Positions 47,781 through 58,455 of a DNA stretch of 60,000 nt are shown here, in pieces. The notes beneath the pieces were generated by a model, which was not told the DNA's origin, searched no databases, and saw only the letters and a list, made by a program, of their open reading frames with translations. How positions within the stretch are numbered: position 1 is the first letter of the stretch; the number at the start of each line of letters is the position of its first letter. Origin of the DNA: Adiantum capillus-veneris (taxonomy: Eukaryota > Streptophyta > Polypodiopsida > Polypodiales > Pteridaceae); contig CM043959.1 of assembly GCA_014529385.2 (NCBI GenBank), positions 13,426,809-13,486,808 on the forward strand, read 5' to 3'. The translations under genes were made by a program, and so were the position numbers.

Positions 47781-49398
47781 ATGCACCTTAGGTGATGAGT
47801 GACCGAGTGCGCAGTTAGCTTCCTTAAAAGAAGATCAATCCACAAATCCATCTTACACCTCAGTTAAGCTGCTAGACAGGGGTTTAGAGCTTAGTGGAGT
47901 CTAGAGTCAGTGGACCGGCTAGATTCTCTCTTAGGAGATTTAGGGAGCTGTGAGTGAGAGTGTTCAAAGCATTTTTGCTCTTCAATTTCTCTAATTCGAT
48001 TGAGTACTGAAATCTCACCCGGAATCCGTCTTGTTTGTTTTATTTGATTCATTTCTTTATGTTCTTTCATTTCTGTACTTAGGAGTAGGATAAGTAATTT
48101 GCATTCAGTCAGATTTGGGGCAAAAGTTAGAGTCGTGAAGCCAGGAAACCATAACTTTGGCAAAAAGGCCATAAGACTCTGAAATTTAGAAAATCTAACG
48201 AAACAGGGTTGATATTGATTTAAATCACCAAATGGTAGAACAAAACACTGTAAAACACCTGTCCCAGAGGGAGCATACTAAATTTCATCAGATTTGGCTC
48301 AAGTAATACGATCACGATCGGTGTACCTCTGTGTCAGAATTGGACTAGAATTGTTGTGTGCCTTCATGATAAGGTTCTACACAAGTTTGTCTAAAGCAAT
48401 CACACCCAGAAACATCAAAAATCAAGAAAATCAGGCTACTTGGGCAAAACTAGCCTAACAAACCCAAAAAGTGCAAAATATTGGCTTTTAGTGATCCAAA
48501 TGCTAAGTGAATGGGGAAATAGCCTCAGAACACCTTTGCCAACAAGCACACCAAAATTGGTCTAATTTGGGCATTATACTACGTTCGCGATCGGTGTACC
48601 TCAGTACCAAAATTTGACCAAATTTCATCTGTGGGATCCTCAGATGTATATAAACATAAAAGTATACAGGACCAAGAGCATGAAAACCTCAAAATACCTG
48701 TCAAACCATCTGAGTATTGATCTAAGTCGAAAATTGATATACTGACATAGAAATTGACTTTCATTAGGATCATATACATCAAATTGGGTATAGACTATAC
48801 AGAGGAAGAGCTTGTACATAGGACAACCCCAGATAGCTTCCATATACCAAAACAAACACCAAAATCAAGTCAAACTGACAGATTCGGGGAAACCGACACT
48901 TCCAACCAAGCACTGGTAAAAGCTTGACTTTTTGGGGTTTGAATACAAAAGTATTTGGTGGGTAGCCTTAAAATAGCCTAGTGACAAGATGGTGAAGCTA
49001 TATCAAATTTGGGCACTGTACTACAATCGCGATCGGTGTACCTCTGTGCCAGAATTGACTCATTTCTGATCTGTTCATAGACCTAGACTATTTAAGATAT
49101 CAGGAGTTGTCAAAACCCAAATTGGAGATACTGTCAATAATCTGCAAGCAAAATTGTGTTGAAGTCTTTGTGAAGTTGTTGAGTCTCCTGACAGTTGGAA
49201 TGATACAGTGATCTCATAGCCATCAAGTGTATTCATTTGCAGAGACCGATCAAGTAACAATCCATGCAGTCGTGAGAGTTGGAAGATCACTCCATCTCCA
49301 GGTAAGAGGTTTGGATTCAATCGGTAAATTCCACTTTATTCATGTTTAAGAGATCGGGAAAACAAATAAACAACCAACACCAAAATTTAGCGGATTAA
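47781..49398 (+). other. Gypsy leader, non-coding, with recurring motif
   Basis: No frame over about 90 codons and no domain on either strand. The stretch is notable for three copies of a motif ending CGATCGGTGTACCTC (see 48310, 48583, 49026). The sequence around each copy also resembles the others loosely: ATTTGGGC before and AATTGAC after. Plant Tat/Ogre elements also have long leaders. Confidence 0.6.
48310..49042 (+). repeat. Three copies of the ATCGCGATCGGTGTACC motif in the leader
   Basis: Copies at 48310-48330, 48583-48600 and 49026-49042. They match at 15 or more of 17 core positions, while the DNA between them has mostly diverged. The core contains the palindrome GATCGCGATC. A fourth, weaker copy is in the LTR at 47417 and two more are at 59365 and 59479. 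Confidence 0.8.
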
Positions 49399-50508
49399 GC
49401 AAGTGTTTTATCAACGGAGGAGAGTGTAAACCAAGGTGTAGTACGACCGTTAGAGCCAATCCTTGAAGGAAGTATTTCCGATACTTCTTTAGAGAGATCT
49501 TACGAGTATTTCACGGAACACTTGGGACATTTAAACCTACACGAAAGAGAAAACTTGATAGCAGGACTATCAAACCCTTCGGCCACAATGAAGCTATTGT
49601 TCATCAAGTATCAGCATGACAACAAGCAAGGTGCCAAGATATACAAAGATGGTATGGACCGCTACTGTGTGAAAATAGAAGATAGACCAAGTGAGTTCAA
49701 GGACTTAGTGCCTATGAGCTATAGCGGAGATAGGTACCTAGATGACGAAGGTATCATGTACTTGGTAGTACTGAATCCTAACATTGTGGACAAGTGGGGA
49801 TTGATGGGCACGAAAGCCAAAGTAGATGAGGAACCTGAGGAGAAAGCACCAAGAATGAGCTTCCCTGATACGAGGTTAAGGCGAGAAAACGAAACTTTGA
49901 GAGTCAACACAGACAACGTCTACTTGGGGTTATACAAGTATAATAATGGAGAGCAAGATCTCTATTATAGATGCGAGGAACCCTACGTCGGAGAGTTGAC
50001 AGAGCGGAAAAGACTTTATGTCTTCACCTACATAGAGGGATCAGAAACGAAAATCGTCACATACGACAAATATGGAAGACGATACGCAACAATCGATAAA
50101 AAGGAGTTGGAAGCATATACGTACTTTGGGGGACCACTCCACCAGTATTATGTCACTCCAAGCCCATAGAGACAAGCACCTACAAATGTCATGCTAGAGC
50201 CGATGGCAACAGGTGGAGAGAGGAGTCATGTAGCTGATTCTTTAAGTCAACCTCAATATTCTATGCCAAACCCCATGGGAACACTACATATCAGAGAGGC
50301 AATGGCTATGAATCAAGGTAGTGCGGTTCCTATCTCTACACATACTGCCGTAGGTCCGACATTTGCAGCCACACTATCACATTTGCCTCCTAGTAGTAGA
50401 TTCGTGGCAGGGGAACCAACGAGAGCAACCCACTACATCCATGATGTACGAGAACGATTAATTCGAGACACGGGAGCATTGAGATTGGTCGCAGACTTAG
50501 ACGGATGA
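49399..50508 (+). pseudogene. Extra ORF upstream of gag, unknown function
   Basis: The frame opens after a stop at 49396-49398 and runs to TAG at 50167; it continues in the same phase from 50170 to TGA at 50506. There is no ATG before 49588 and the original start is probably lost. The middle part is charged and hydrophilic with many Tyr, Lys and Glu (YKYNNGEQDLYYRCEEPY, KLLFIKYQHDNK). The part after the stop is Pro/Ser/Thr-rich. No known domain was recognised. The position resembles the extra ORF1 of Ogre/Tat elements, but similarity to it cannot be claimed. It overlaps the gag frame by four bases (ATGA). Confidence 0.6.
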
Positions 50509-50942
50509 GGCCATCCCAGGTAGCGAAGTGCATGCCAAAGAAGTATAGCGGATCAGGGGATCCATATGCCCATGTGTCGCTCTTCAAGCAAGTCTTAAGA
50601 GCAGAGCAGATCACTGATTTTCATACTCAATATGAGGGATTCGGGCTGACCTTGGAAGGGACGGACTTAACATGGTTTCAACCTTTGAACCCTGAAACTT
50701 GTCCGAATATTGAACATGTATTGCGGGAGTTCGCGGAAGAATTCTCAAAACGGGGTATAAAGCATAATACTGTATCACAGATATATGCTTTTAAACAAAA
50801 GGAGAACGAAAAAGCAAAGGACGCATCCTTGAGATTCAAGCAATACATTGAGAGGTGCCCAGCCACCTCCTCCAAGATATCAAGTCGGGCCAAATGTGAA
50901 TATGGTAGCAGAAGCACACAGACTTCAACCTGTGTTGGGTGA
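50505..50942 (+). pseudogene. Gag capsid region
   Basis: A 145-codon frame with the plant retrotransposon gag pattern: YSGSGDPYAHVSLFKQVL, then LEGTDLTWFQPLNPETCPN, then FAEEFSKR and FKQKENEKAKDASLRFKQYI. These match the conserved Y.G..DP..H, TL.G.A..WF..L and L..FKQ...E....F blocks of the Ty3/Gypsy capsid domain. It is cut by a TGA and a phase change near 50943. Capsid would assemble the particle that holds element RNA. Confidence 0.8.
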
Positions 50943-51084
50943 TTAACCTCCATTACCACAGGAAAATAGGGCCATGATTAGGTATACTCAACCTTAAGAA
51001 GCATCACCAGGAACAAATAATACACCTCAAATTTCTTATTACGAGGCCCCGAATGAGCCTTATGTAACTGAACCTGAACCAGAG

Positions 51085-51863
51085 ATGTACGCAGACGAAG
51101 CCTATCAACCGTCGGGAAATAATGAGGGTATGGCACCACCAACATATGTAGCACAACCTTCGAGGGATCAATGTTTGGTGGACGAAAGATCGCTAATGTT
51201 GATTGCGAACCAGAACTACAAGCCAAGAGGATATCCTAATAGGGCGGGACAACCTCCTCAAAATCAACCACCAATTGGACCGTGCTATAACTATGGAAGT
51301 ACAGATCATTAGGAGCATAGTTGTCCTTTCAAAGGCGAAAGAGTGAGATTTTTTGGGTTTTGTGACGGGTGTGGTGTGAATCACATACTGCCAGATTGCC
51401 CAAGGAATTTGGACAACAAGGGAAAAGCAACTATGAATATTGTGGGGGTGTTACCAAGTGTAAGCAGTGGATCAGAACCGAACCCATGGTCCAAATCAAT
51501 ATGGTAACCAGAGCCCAAGCCAAGGACTTAGAGAAAAACAAGCCATTGGAAGAAAAGGTCGAGTTGCCAATACCCACAGAAAATGAGAGTTTATCTGTGA
51601 GAACACAACGGAAATCCTGGAAGGCGAAACAAGACAGAATGAAAGCAAGAAGGATTAAAACCCAAGTTGCCATGCAAAATGAATTACATGAAACAAAAGA
51701 GAAAATGAAACAAAAAAGAGATAGTAAAACTGCTGAGGACAACAACAAGCTGAGGAAAGCATCCTTAGGGGGATCAGTCTTGGTCGAGAAAGTGCTAGAG
51801 ACTTTAGATACTCTATTACAAGCGTATGAAGCAAGGCTAAAAACAAACCAAACCTTAGAGTAG
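51085..51863 (+). pseudogene. Gag nucleocapsid with two zinc knuckles and a basic tail
   Basis: The first knuckle at 51283-51324 reads Cys-Tyr-Asn-Tyr-Gly....His-stop-Glu-His-Ser-Cys; its second Cys is Tyr and a TAG interrupts it. The second knuckle at 51361-51399 is intact in metal ligands (Cys-x2-Cys-x3-His-x4-Cys). A frame change follows, and 51369-51863 encodes a Lys/Glu-rich region with a short VTRAQAKDLEKNKPLEEKV-like linker start and probable coiled coil. Nucleocapsid binds element RNA. Confidence 0.7.
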
Positions 51864-51869
51864 AGATGG

Positions 51870-52577
51870 TTGACTTATCCTCAACCAAAAGTGGAAACAA
51901 AGGATTTGGAAATGTGTAAACACCTCATTGAAACAACCCAGGTATTGATGGAACCTAATGCGAATAAAACCCCAGAACAAGAAGTGCTGATTCACAAAGA
52001 GCGAGAAAAATTGAAGATCGATGAATCAGAACAAGTAAACCAACCCAGGCCTGAAGCTATATTGTCATTGGATCACCGAGTGGTGCCGAACACCACTCAT
52101 GATGCTAAGTCAATGACTATAATGCCAATTCCAGAAATGGAAGAACCATGGCCACAACACTTATGGAAAACCATTAGAAATAGAAAGAACGGAAGCGCGA
52201 CGTTACAGTCTGCACCAATTGCTGAGGTTAACATGGTCAACGAATTTTATCCAGGAGATACACAATCACTGTACGGAGATGTAGGAACGGAGGCTTCGAT
52301 GGAAAGCAAAGCTCAATCCTTGAAAACCCTGCCTTCATTTATAGGTGAACACGAGGCACAATCGGAGATAAGATTAGTTCCATCCGAGATGATAGCTATT
52401 CCACAAATGATTGACTCAAAAAGTCTTCAAGAGATGATGTCGACACCTGTAACATGCACAATCACATTGTCAGAACTCTTGAGAGTCAGACCACACTTAT
52501 GGGAAAACATGGGGAAACATTTGGAGAACAAAGGAATAAAGATTCCTCTTCACACAAGCCCTACGGTAGAAGAGTGA
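51870..52577 (+). pseudogene. Gag-protease linker, no domain recognised
   Basis: A 235-codon frame in the same phase as the preceding frame, separated only by a TAG at 51861-51863. It is acidic and Glu/Thr/Pro-rich in its first half and carries PQHLWKTIRNRKNGS in the middle. No enzyme motif. It ends at TGA 52575-52577, after which the protease lies in another phase. Confidence 0.5.
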
Positions 52578-52608
52578 AAAACGGGAAGGTCAACCCAAAG
52601 CCCAACCT

Positions 52609-53040
52609 GTGCCCATAAGCAAGGTCGGAGATTACTGTGAAGGTGAGGAAGGTAATACAACCTTACCTGTCGAATATCACGATGTAAAGACGATAGCTAT
52701 CCTAGATAGTGGAGCGGAAGTTGCGATTGCTACAAAGCAAATTTTGGAGAAATGGGGCCGTCTAGGTCTCAGAAAGACGAGAATGAAACTGCAACTCACA
52801 GATGGGTATGTAGAGAGACCATTGGGAGTCCTGGACCAAATAGTTGTACCTTTGTGTGGAATTAACTATGAGCACACCTTTGCCGTGGTAGATTGTGGAA
52901 AAACGAATAACTGACATTATTTTGGGGCGACCTTTTATGCGTCAACACAAAATGATACAAGATTGGGGGTACGGCCAAATTTACCTAAGGCATGAGGAGC
53001 TAATAACGATAATCAACATGAAGGATCACAGCTATAGAGA
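52609..53040 (+). pseudogene. Retropepsin-type aspartic protease (first protease)
   Basis: ILDSGAEVAIATKQIL gives the active site DSGA at 52705-52716. It is followed by the flap-like region LTDGYVERPLGVLDQIVVPL. The closing block ILGRPFMRQH lies after a one- or two-base frameshift at about 52905 (frame from 52895). The arrangement is that of a Ty3/Gypsy protease located between gag and RT, which would cut the polyprotein. The frameshift inactivates this copy. Confidence 0.8.
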
Positions 53041-54034
53041 TGTTGCAAAAACACCAGTTCACGAATTTGAGTCAACCACAGTGAATGAAAAAGAAATACC
53101 TGCGTGGTTACAAACGAAAGCAGATGTCTGGATGTGTGGAGCATCTGATTGTGGAGACTTAATCAAAGAGGAATGTGTGTTAGAAAGGTCAGTAGAAGAC
53201 GAGGCTTATCTCCCAAAACCTTTCCCTGAACATTTATTTGAGCCATTTGGGTGGACTCAAATATTGTCAACCTTGGATGTATGTGTTAACGAATGCACGC
53301 CTATAAAATTTTATGACGATGAAGGATACGACCTAGTAACATTGCAAATGGCTAGCGTCATCCTTGAGTCAGGATCCAACTGCGAGGACCAAGAAGAACC
53401 ACTACGTGAGACTGAGTGTAAAAGAATAGTCGATGAGATATCTGTATTGGACGATAGTAATCGAACAGAGGAGGAATTCACAGACTCACTAAGCGATGAC
53501 CTTCCATCACTGGGTGATGAAATCCAAATGATAGATGCTGATGACAAAAGATCAAGTGGATCAGAGACGAATAGGAAGTATCTGTCTCAACCGGACAGGT
53601 TTTACGAGTTTCCTAACCAAAAACCTAGTTGACAAGAGCAGTATAGATCAAAGAGAACAAGGAAATCAAGATTGAATAAGTACAAACCCATGCCTCTTGT
53701 CAATGACAAAACGGGATATCTAAGGCTTGTAAAAGTTGATGATTGTGTCAAAGAGAAGGTCATTGGACGGTTTATAAAAAATAAACCATGGAAAAACAAC
53801 AAGAAGAACAAGCGCAAAAAGCAAACGACTGAGACACATAAGGAGGGGGAAACAGGGTCTAGAATGACCAAAACAGAGAGGAAAACAGAGTACAATAAGC
53901 TCAAACAGAATCTCAAAGACATATGGACAACTGAAATGGAAATAGATGAGGACATGAATTCTGACAAGTTGGATGTGTCGTCCCATTATAAGAAGTATAC
54001 CATACAAGATAGAAAAATCATAGTGCAATAACCG
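53041..54034 (+). pseudogene. Long protease-RT linker
   Basis: About 330 codons in one phase, with a TGA at 53630-53632 and a TAA at 54028-54030. The first two-thirds are strongly acidic (SDDLPSLGDEIQMIDADD). The last third is strongly basic (KPWKNNKKNKRKKQ) with TEMEIDEDMN after it. The acidic-basic switch is marked. No domain is recognised. Most Gypsy elements have a much shorter stretch here. Confidence 0.5.
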
Positions 54035-54862
54035 ATGAGAGAATTGAGGGAACCTGGTACATCATACGACGGTCCTGGAAAAGCCAAACGAATAGATCTA
54101 GCCGAGCCAGGAGAAGATCCAAAACCTGCATATATTGCCACAGATCTTACTGAAGAAGAGGAAAAGCTTTTGTTAGCTACTCTAAAACAGTATAGAGATG
54201 TGTTTGCATGGTCATACAAAGATATTAAGGGGGTGGATCCAAGTATCTGTCAACACACAATACCCCTTAAGAATGACGCCAAAGCAAGCAGACAACGTCC
54301 TTATACTTACAATGAGACGTTTGCAAGGAAGATCAAGGAGGAGATAGATAAGCTGAAACAGGTAGAGTTTATTTACGAAATTGAGCACACTGACTGGGTT
54401 TTAACGATTCTGTTGGTCCCGAAGAAAAATGGAATGTTGAGAGTATGCGTCAATCTCAAGAAAGTAAACGCTGCTACAATTCGAGACAACTATCCTCTAT
54501 CCACTACTGATCATGTAATAGAAAGAGTGGCAAGAAAAGAAGCTTATAGTTTCTTAGATGGCTTTTCAGGCTATAACCAACTCGCAATAAAGCCAGAGGA
54601 TCAGCACAAAACGGATATTATAACTGAATGGGGCATTTTTGCATTCAGGGTAATGGCTTTTGGCTTAACGAATGCACCAGCCACATTTCAGAGGCTGATG
54701 GGTCATGCTTATAAAGAATATCTAAGACAGTTCTTAGAAATTTACATGGATGACTTGTGCGTTCACTCTCTTGTAAGATTGGAGCACATAGAGCACGTGA
54801 CCAAAGTGTTCAAAAAATGCAGACTGTATTAGATTTGCCTGAATCCGTCGAAATGTGTCTTC
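54035..54862 (+). pseudogene. Ty3/Gypsy reverse transcriptase
   Basis: Blocks in order: LLATLKQYRDVFAWSYKDI (pre-RT), LLVPKKNGMLRVCVNLKKVN (the usual CVD is CVN), YSFLDGFSGYNQLAI with catalytic Asp at 54557-54559, FRVMAFGLTNAPATFQRLM, and YMDD at 54743-54754. All catalytic aspartates are kept. A TAG at 54830-54832 interrupts CRLY-stop-ICLNPSKC, and the same phase continues beyond it. The enzyme copies element RNA into DNA. Confidence 0.9.
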
Positions 54863-55500
54863 ATGATAAGACAAGGCAGAATATTGGGACATATAGTGTC
54901 CAAAAATGGTATTTCGACAGACATGGAGAAGATCAGCGTAATTGTTGATGTACCACGACCAGTAAAGGTAAAGGAGGTACATGCATTTATGGGCCATTGT
55001 GGATATTATCGCAGATTTATCTACTCATACGCTATAATTGCGAAACCACTTTTCACGTTGATAACTAAATTTGAGTGGACAGATGAGTGCGAGAAAGCTT
55101 TTCAAACTTTGAAGCAAAGATTGATATCCACTCCAATTTTGAAGGCTCCAGATTGGGAAAATATATTCCACATCCACGTAGATGCATCAGCATATGCTAT
55201 AGGATGCGTACTTGCACAACCTGGAGAAAACAACATGGATTTTCCAATCAGTTACTCCAACAACTGAAAGGGAGGGTTTGGGTATGATCTATGATGTGAA
55301 AAAGTTTAGACATTACCTACTTTCCAATAATTTTGTATTCTTCGTTGATCACCAAGCACTGCTGTACATGGTAAGCAAACCTTGCAGTACGGGGCGGATT
55401 GTACGATGGTTCATCATATTGCTTGAGTTTGACTTCACGGTTGTAGTTAAAAAACGACTACACACCAAAAGAGTAGATCATTTATCTAGAATGGTGCATG
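54863..55500 (+). pseudogene. RT connection and RNase H
   Basis: VHAFMGHCGYYRRFIYSYAIIAKPL is the RT thumb/connection block. HIHVDASAYAIGCVLAQ holds the first RNase H Asp (55181-55183). A phase change near 55262 leads to TEREGLGMIYDVKKFRHYLL, with the Glu region, and VDHQALLYMV, with the third Asp. HTKRVDHLSRM closes the domain, matching the N.ADALSR block of the family. RNase H removes the RNA template. Confidence 0.85.
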
Positions 55501-55559
55501 GAGAAAACCCTGTAGGAGTTGATGATGATTTGCCAGATGCATATCTCTTCAACATAGAA

Positions 55560-55937
55560 ATGGTTCCAAGATGGAGCGAGGACGTAATTCCTTTGTTGAA
55601 TATTGGGTCATTGAATTTGACAAGACAACCATCTACCATTGCATCATCTAGATCATTGGTAATGCTGGCTGGAAGGCTATACAAACAGGGATCGGATCAA
55701 ATCCTTAAGCTTTGTGTTGAATCAAGTGAACAGGACTTGTGTCTATACCAATCTCATGTACAAACAATGGGGATTCATAATGGGCATGCACAGACGTATC
55801 AAAGATTGATGGGAATGGGTGTATATTGGCGGAAAATACAACGAAGTGTTGATAAGCATATCAAATCATGTATTATTAGCACTTTTCAAAAGCCGATAGA
55901 ACACGTGACTCTATTCAAATTATCTGTAGCACCCTGA
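55560..55937 (+). pseudogene. First H2C2 zinc-finger-like region
   Basis: LAGRLYKQGSDQILKLCVE is the lead-in typical of a Gypsy integrase N-terminus. It is followed by His (55755-55757), His in NGHAQTYQRLM (55785-55787), GVYWRKI and Cys at 55869-55871. The last ligand of the expected CxxC is Ser (CIIS). No integrase core follows; instead comes a linker ending LSVAP, a TGA at 55935-55937, and WSNYIVEYLTNG leading into a second, better H2C2. It looks like a duplicated integrase N-terminus. Confidence 0.6.
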
Positions 55938-57208
55938 TGGAGCAACTACATTGTAGAATACCTCACCAACGGAATACTGCGTGAAGGGATGAGTAGATCA
56001 CGTATCAAAACGATCACGAAAGAGGCAAAAAACTATGTATTGATTGAGGACAATCTTTACAAGAGGGCAAAAGACAATCAATTGAGAATGTGTGCGATGG
56101 AAGATAAATACGTTCCTATCTTAGAGCAAGCACATGGCGAACAAGCTGGAGGACATTTCTCAGCTGCTGACAAAATGGCCAAAGCAATTCTTATTGCTGG
56201 CATATGGTGGCCTACACTATTCATGGACGCCGAAGAATTTGTGAAACGATGTGATGATTGCCAGAGGACAAAGATTCCTAGAGCACGAGATGACATGCCC
56301 TTGAGACCAATGATGGGGGCAAGAGCGTTTGGAAAATGGAAAATAGATTTTGAAGGACCAATTGTGCCTCCTGGATATAAAATGCACGCTTAGTACTTTA
56401 TTGTGGCAACAGATTATCTAACAAAGCGGGTTGAAGAGAAAGCAACAACAAAAAATGATGCAAAAACGACTGCACAGTTTTTGTATGAGAACATTTTCAC
56501 CAGGTATAGCTTACCAATAGAGATAGTGAGCGATAGAGGGACTCACTTCGTTAATGAAGTGATCGAATTCCTATTGGATGAATTCATGGTAATTCACAAG
56601 AAGTCAGCTCCCTATCATCCACAAGCTAACGGCCAAGCAGAAAGTACGAACAAGATTTTGGTGATAATTCTCATGAAAATTGTTAGTGAATCGAGAGCCG
56701 ACTGGGATCAGAAGCTGCATTCAGCTTTATGGGCATACAGAGTAGCGTAGAAAACCTCAATCGGAACAACTCCGTTCAACATGGTTTATGGAATTCAAGC
56801 GATTTTGCCACTTGAATTTCTTATCCCAACACTTGGGATAGCTAAAGAATTAGAATGGACGGGCCATGAATTATCCAATCAAATAGATATCCTGGAAAAA
56901 CTGGATGAAACTAGATTGAGAGAAGTTGCATCAATCTACGCGCAAAAACGAAACATGAAATCATTCTTTGATCAACATGTTATCAGCAAGGAATTTGCTA
57001 CGGGGGATTACGTTTTAATGTATACCCTGAAACAACATTCTCGGAAACTCAAAAAGCGAGGCAATGGACCTTATGTGATTCATGACATATCATCTAGCGG
57101 TGCCATTAAGCTTGTGACATTAAGCTTGTGACATTAGAGGGAGAGGAGATGCCTAATTGGATTAGTGGTTGCAGATTAAAGAAGTACAACCTACCACTAA
57201 CCTCATAG
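55938..57208 (+). pseudogene. Integrase with H2C2 finger, DD35E core and GPY/F-like tail
   Basis: The second H2C2 is complete: His 56132 and 56154, Cys 56250 and 56259 (EQAHGEQAGGHF and CDDCQRTK). The core has Asp in KIDFEGP (56346), Asp in VSDRGTHF (56532) and Glu in NGQAESTNK (56640); the last two are 35 residues apart, as in DD35E integrases. A TAG at 56391 and another at 56748 interrupt it. The tail HSRKLKKRGNGPYVIHDIS resembles the GPY/F module; no chromodomain is seen. A 14-bp duplication at 57105-57132 breaks the phase. Confidence 0.85.
57105..57132 (+). repeat. 14-bp tandem duplication that shifts the pol frame
   Basis: ATTAAGCTTGTGAC occurs twice in direct succession (57105-57118, 57119-57132). 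The extra copy moves the phase by two and ends the integrase frame. Allowing for one copy, the frame runs through PNWISGCRLKKYNLPL to a TAG just before the second protease region. Confidence 0.85.
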
Positions 57209-57793
57209 ATGCTTGCCAAAATCCACGCTGCGAAGGAGCGCAAGAACAAAGCAAATGAGACAAAGGCTCAAGCACAGGAGGAGGCCAGAATCAGGATTTT
57301 AAAGCGGAAACAAAAATTACAACAACAAAGACCTCCTCAACCAACAGATACGGCTCAAATTCCTCTTTCTATAAATCACACCGACGAGCAATGGGAAATA
57401 GGAATCGAAGTTCGCATCAATGTCAAACTTCTGAATGGAAGATATCAACGAGCATTGATTGACACAGGGGCAAGAGTCAATGTGGTCAACTTCTCCACTT
57501 ACAAGATGCTTACCGACGAACCCCTAGTGCAATCCACACGAGATTTACAAGCCGCAAACGGGGCAAAAATGCCAACATTGGGAATAGTAAACTTACCAAT
57601 CAATATTGATGGAAATAGTTATCCTCATCAATTTATCGTAATAAAAGACAAAGGAATCAGAGAATCACTATGTTTGGGAGTTCCATGGATGAGAACGTAC
57701 AATGCAGTTACCGAATGGTCAGAACATACGCTGATGTACACACACAACTCTAACAGGTACATGACTCCATTCGCGAAAACAGGTCACTCGTGA
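57209..57793 (+). pseudogene. Second aspartic-protease-like domain, 3' of integrase
   Basis: The 194-codon frame starts with an Ala/Lys/Glu-rich helix (MLAKIHAAKERKNKANETKA) and a Gln/Pro linker. Residues about 60-170 look like a retropepsin: EVRINVKLLNGRYQRALIDTGARVNVV has the active site DTGA (Asp at 57461-57463). LGIVNLPINI and FIVIKDKG follow as beta strands, and LCLGVPWMRTY matches the closing ILG.PW block. It lies in the phase the pol frame would have without the 14-bp duplication, so it probably was the C-terminal part of the polyprotein. A protease at this place is unusual, because a normal protease already lies before RT. It could be a captured host DNA-damage-inducible/retropepsin-like gene or a duplicated element protease. 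Confidence 0.65.
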
Positions 57794-58455
57794 CCGAGTA
57801 TCCCCATCGACAAAAAGAAATCAGCTCATCAACCGAAAACACCGAAAACGACTGTTCGGAAAGTATGGATAAAGAAAACGGTCGTGCAGAAAAAACAGAC
57901 ACAAATATGGCTGCCCAAGTCACAACTCCCGACGACAGCAACACCATATCAAAGACCTTCAGGAGCTAATCCAGATTGGAAATGGCAACCAAAGGTGGAG
58001 ACAACCAAAAATTTAGCGAAAAAGATTGAATGGAGACCAAAAAGTCAACCCAAGAAGCCTGAACTAACAAAATGGCAATGGAAACCTAAGAAAATTCAGG
58101 AACCTACGATAAATTCTACAAATATAAAAAAATTGAATACAAACGGGTTCCAAAAATAGTTGCCATAAAAAAACCAACAATCAAGGAGAGAGCAATTAAA
58201 CTGCAAGCTCTTTTGTTCCATAAACAGCAAGCCTCGCCATCCAAAGCCACTGAAAATTACATTCAGTCCCCGCACTTTGCACAATACTTTGTTACCCAAT
58301 GCATTGTCTCAAACACGAGGATAGGGCCACATTACACGGCCGTGCATAGACCCATATTTTTAAACCCATGCACACGCACACAATCTTCATCTGGGACGAC
58401 TCAGTTTAGGAAGGGGGGAGTAACTACTGAATCTAGCAGCCGTCAAGATCATTAA
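57794..58455 (+). pseudogene. C-terminal tail with Trp-Pro-Lys repeats
   Basis: After a TGA at 57791-57793 the same phase stays open to 58159. It contains four spaced blocks IWLPKSQ, WKWQPKVE, IEWRPKSQ and WQWKPKKI. A frameshift near 58115-58160 leads to the frame ending at TAA 58453-58455, with KKPTIKERAIKLQALLFHKQ. The tail is strongly basic. No family is recognised. The polypurine tract lies inside this last frame. Confidence 0.5.
58408..58420 (+). promoter_or_regulatory. Polypurine tract candidate of the Gypsy element
   Basis: AGGAAGGGGGGAG is the only strong purine tract 3' of pol. It would prime plus-strand DNA synthesis, and the 3' LTR would begin directly after it. The following sequence TAACTACTGAATC has no immediate TG, so the border is uncertain. 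Confidence 0.5.

Larger units (their letters stand above)
47763..58420 (+). mobile_element. Internal region of a decayed Ty3/Gypsy retrotransposon
   Basis: Order on the plus strand: PBS, 1.6-kb leader, extra ORF, gag, protease, linker, RT, RNase H, H2C2 region 1, H2C2 region 2 with integrase, GPY/F-like tail, second aspartic-protease-like domain, polypurine tract. RT before integrase and a DD35E integrase identify Ty3/Gypsy. The PBS type suggests the Athila/Tat side, but no archaeal-type second RNase H is seen. About a dozen stops and at least four frameshifts are present, so it is an old inactive copy. Confidence 0.85.

Noticed and set aside
55500-55990. Archaeal-type second RNase H as in Tat/Ogre elements
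   Set aside because: The region reads as an H2C2 zinc-finger-like stretch instead; no RNase H motif was found.
54035-57208. Endogenous pararetrovirus (caulimovirid)
   Set aside because: An integrase with HHCC and DD35E follows RNase H, and LTR-type PBS and PPT are present; no movement protein is seen.
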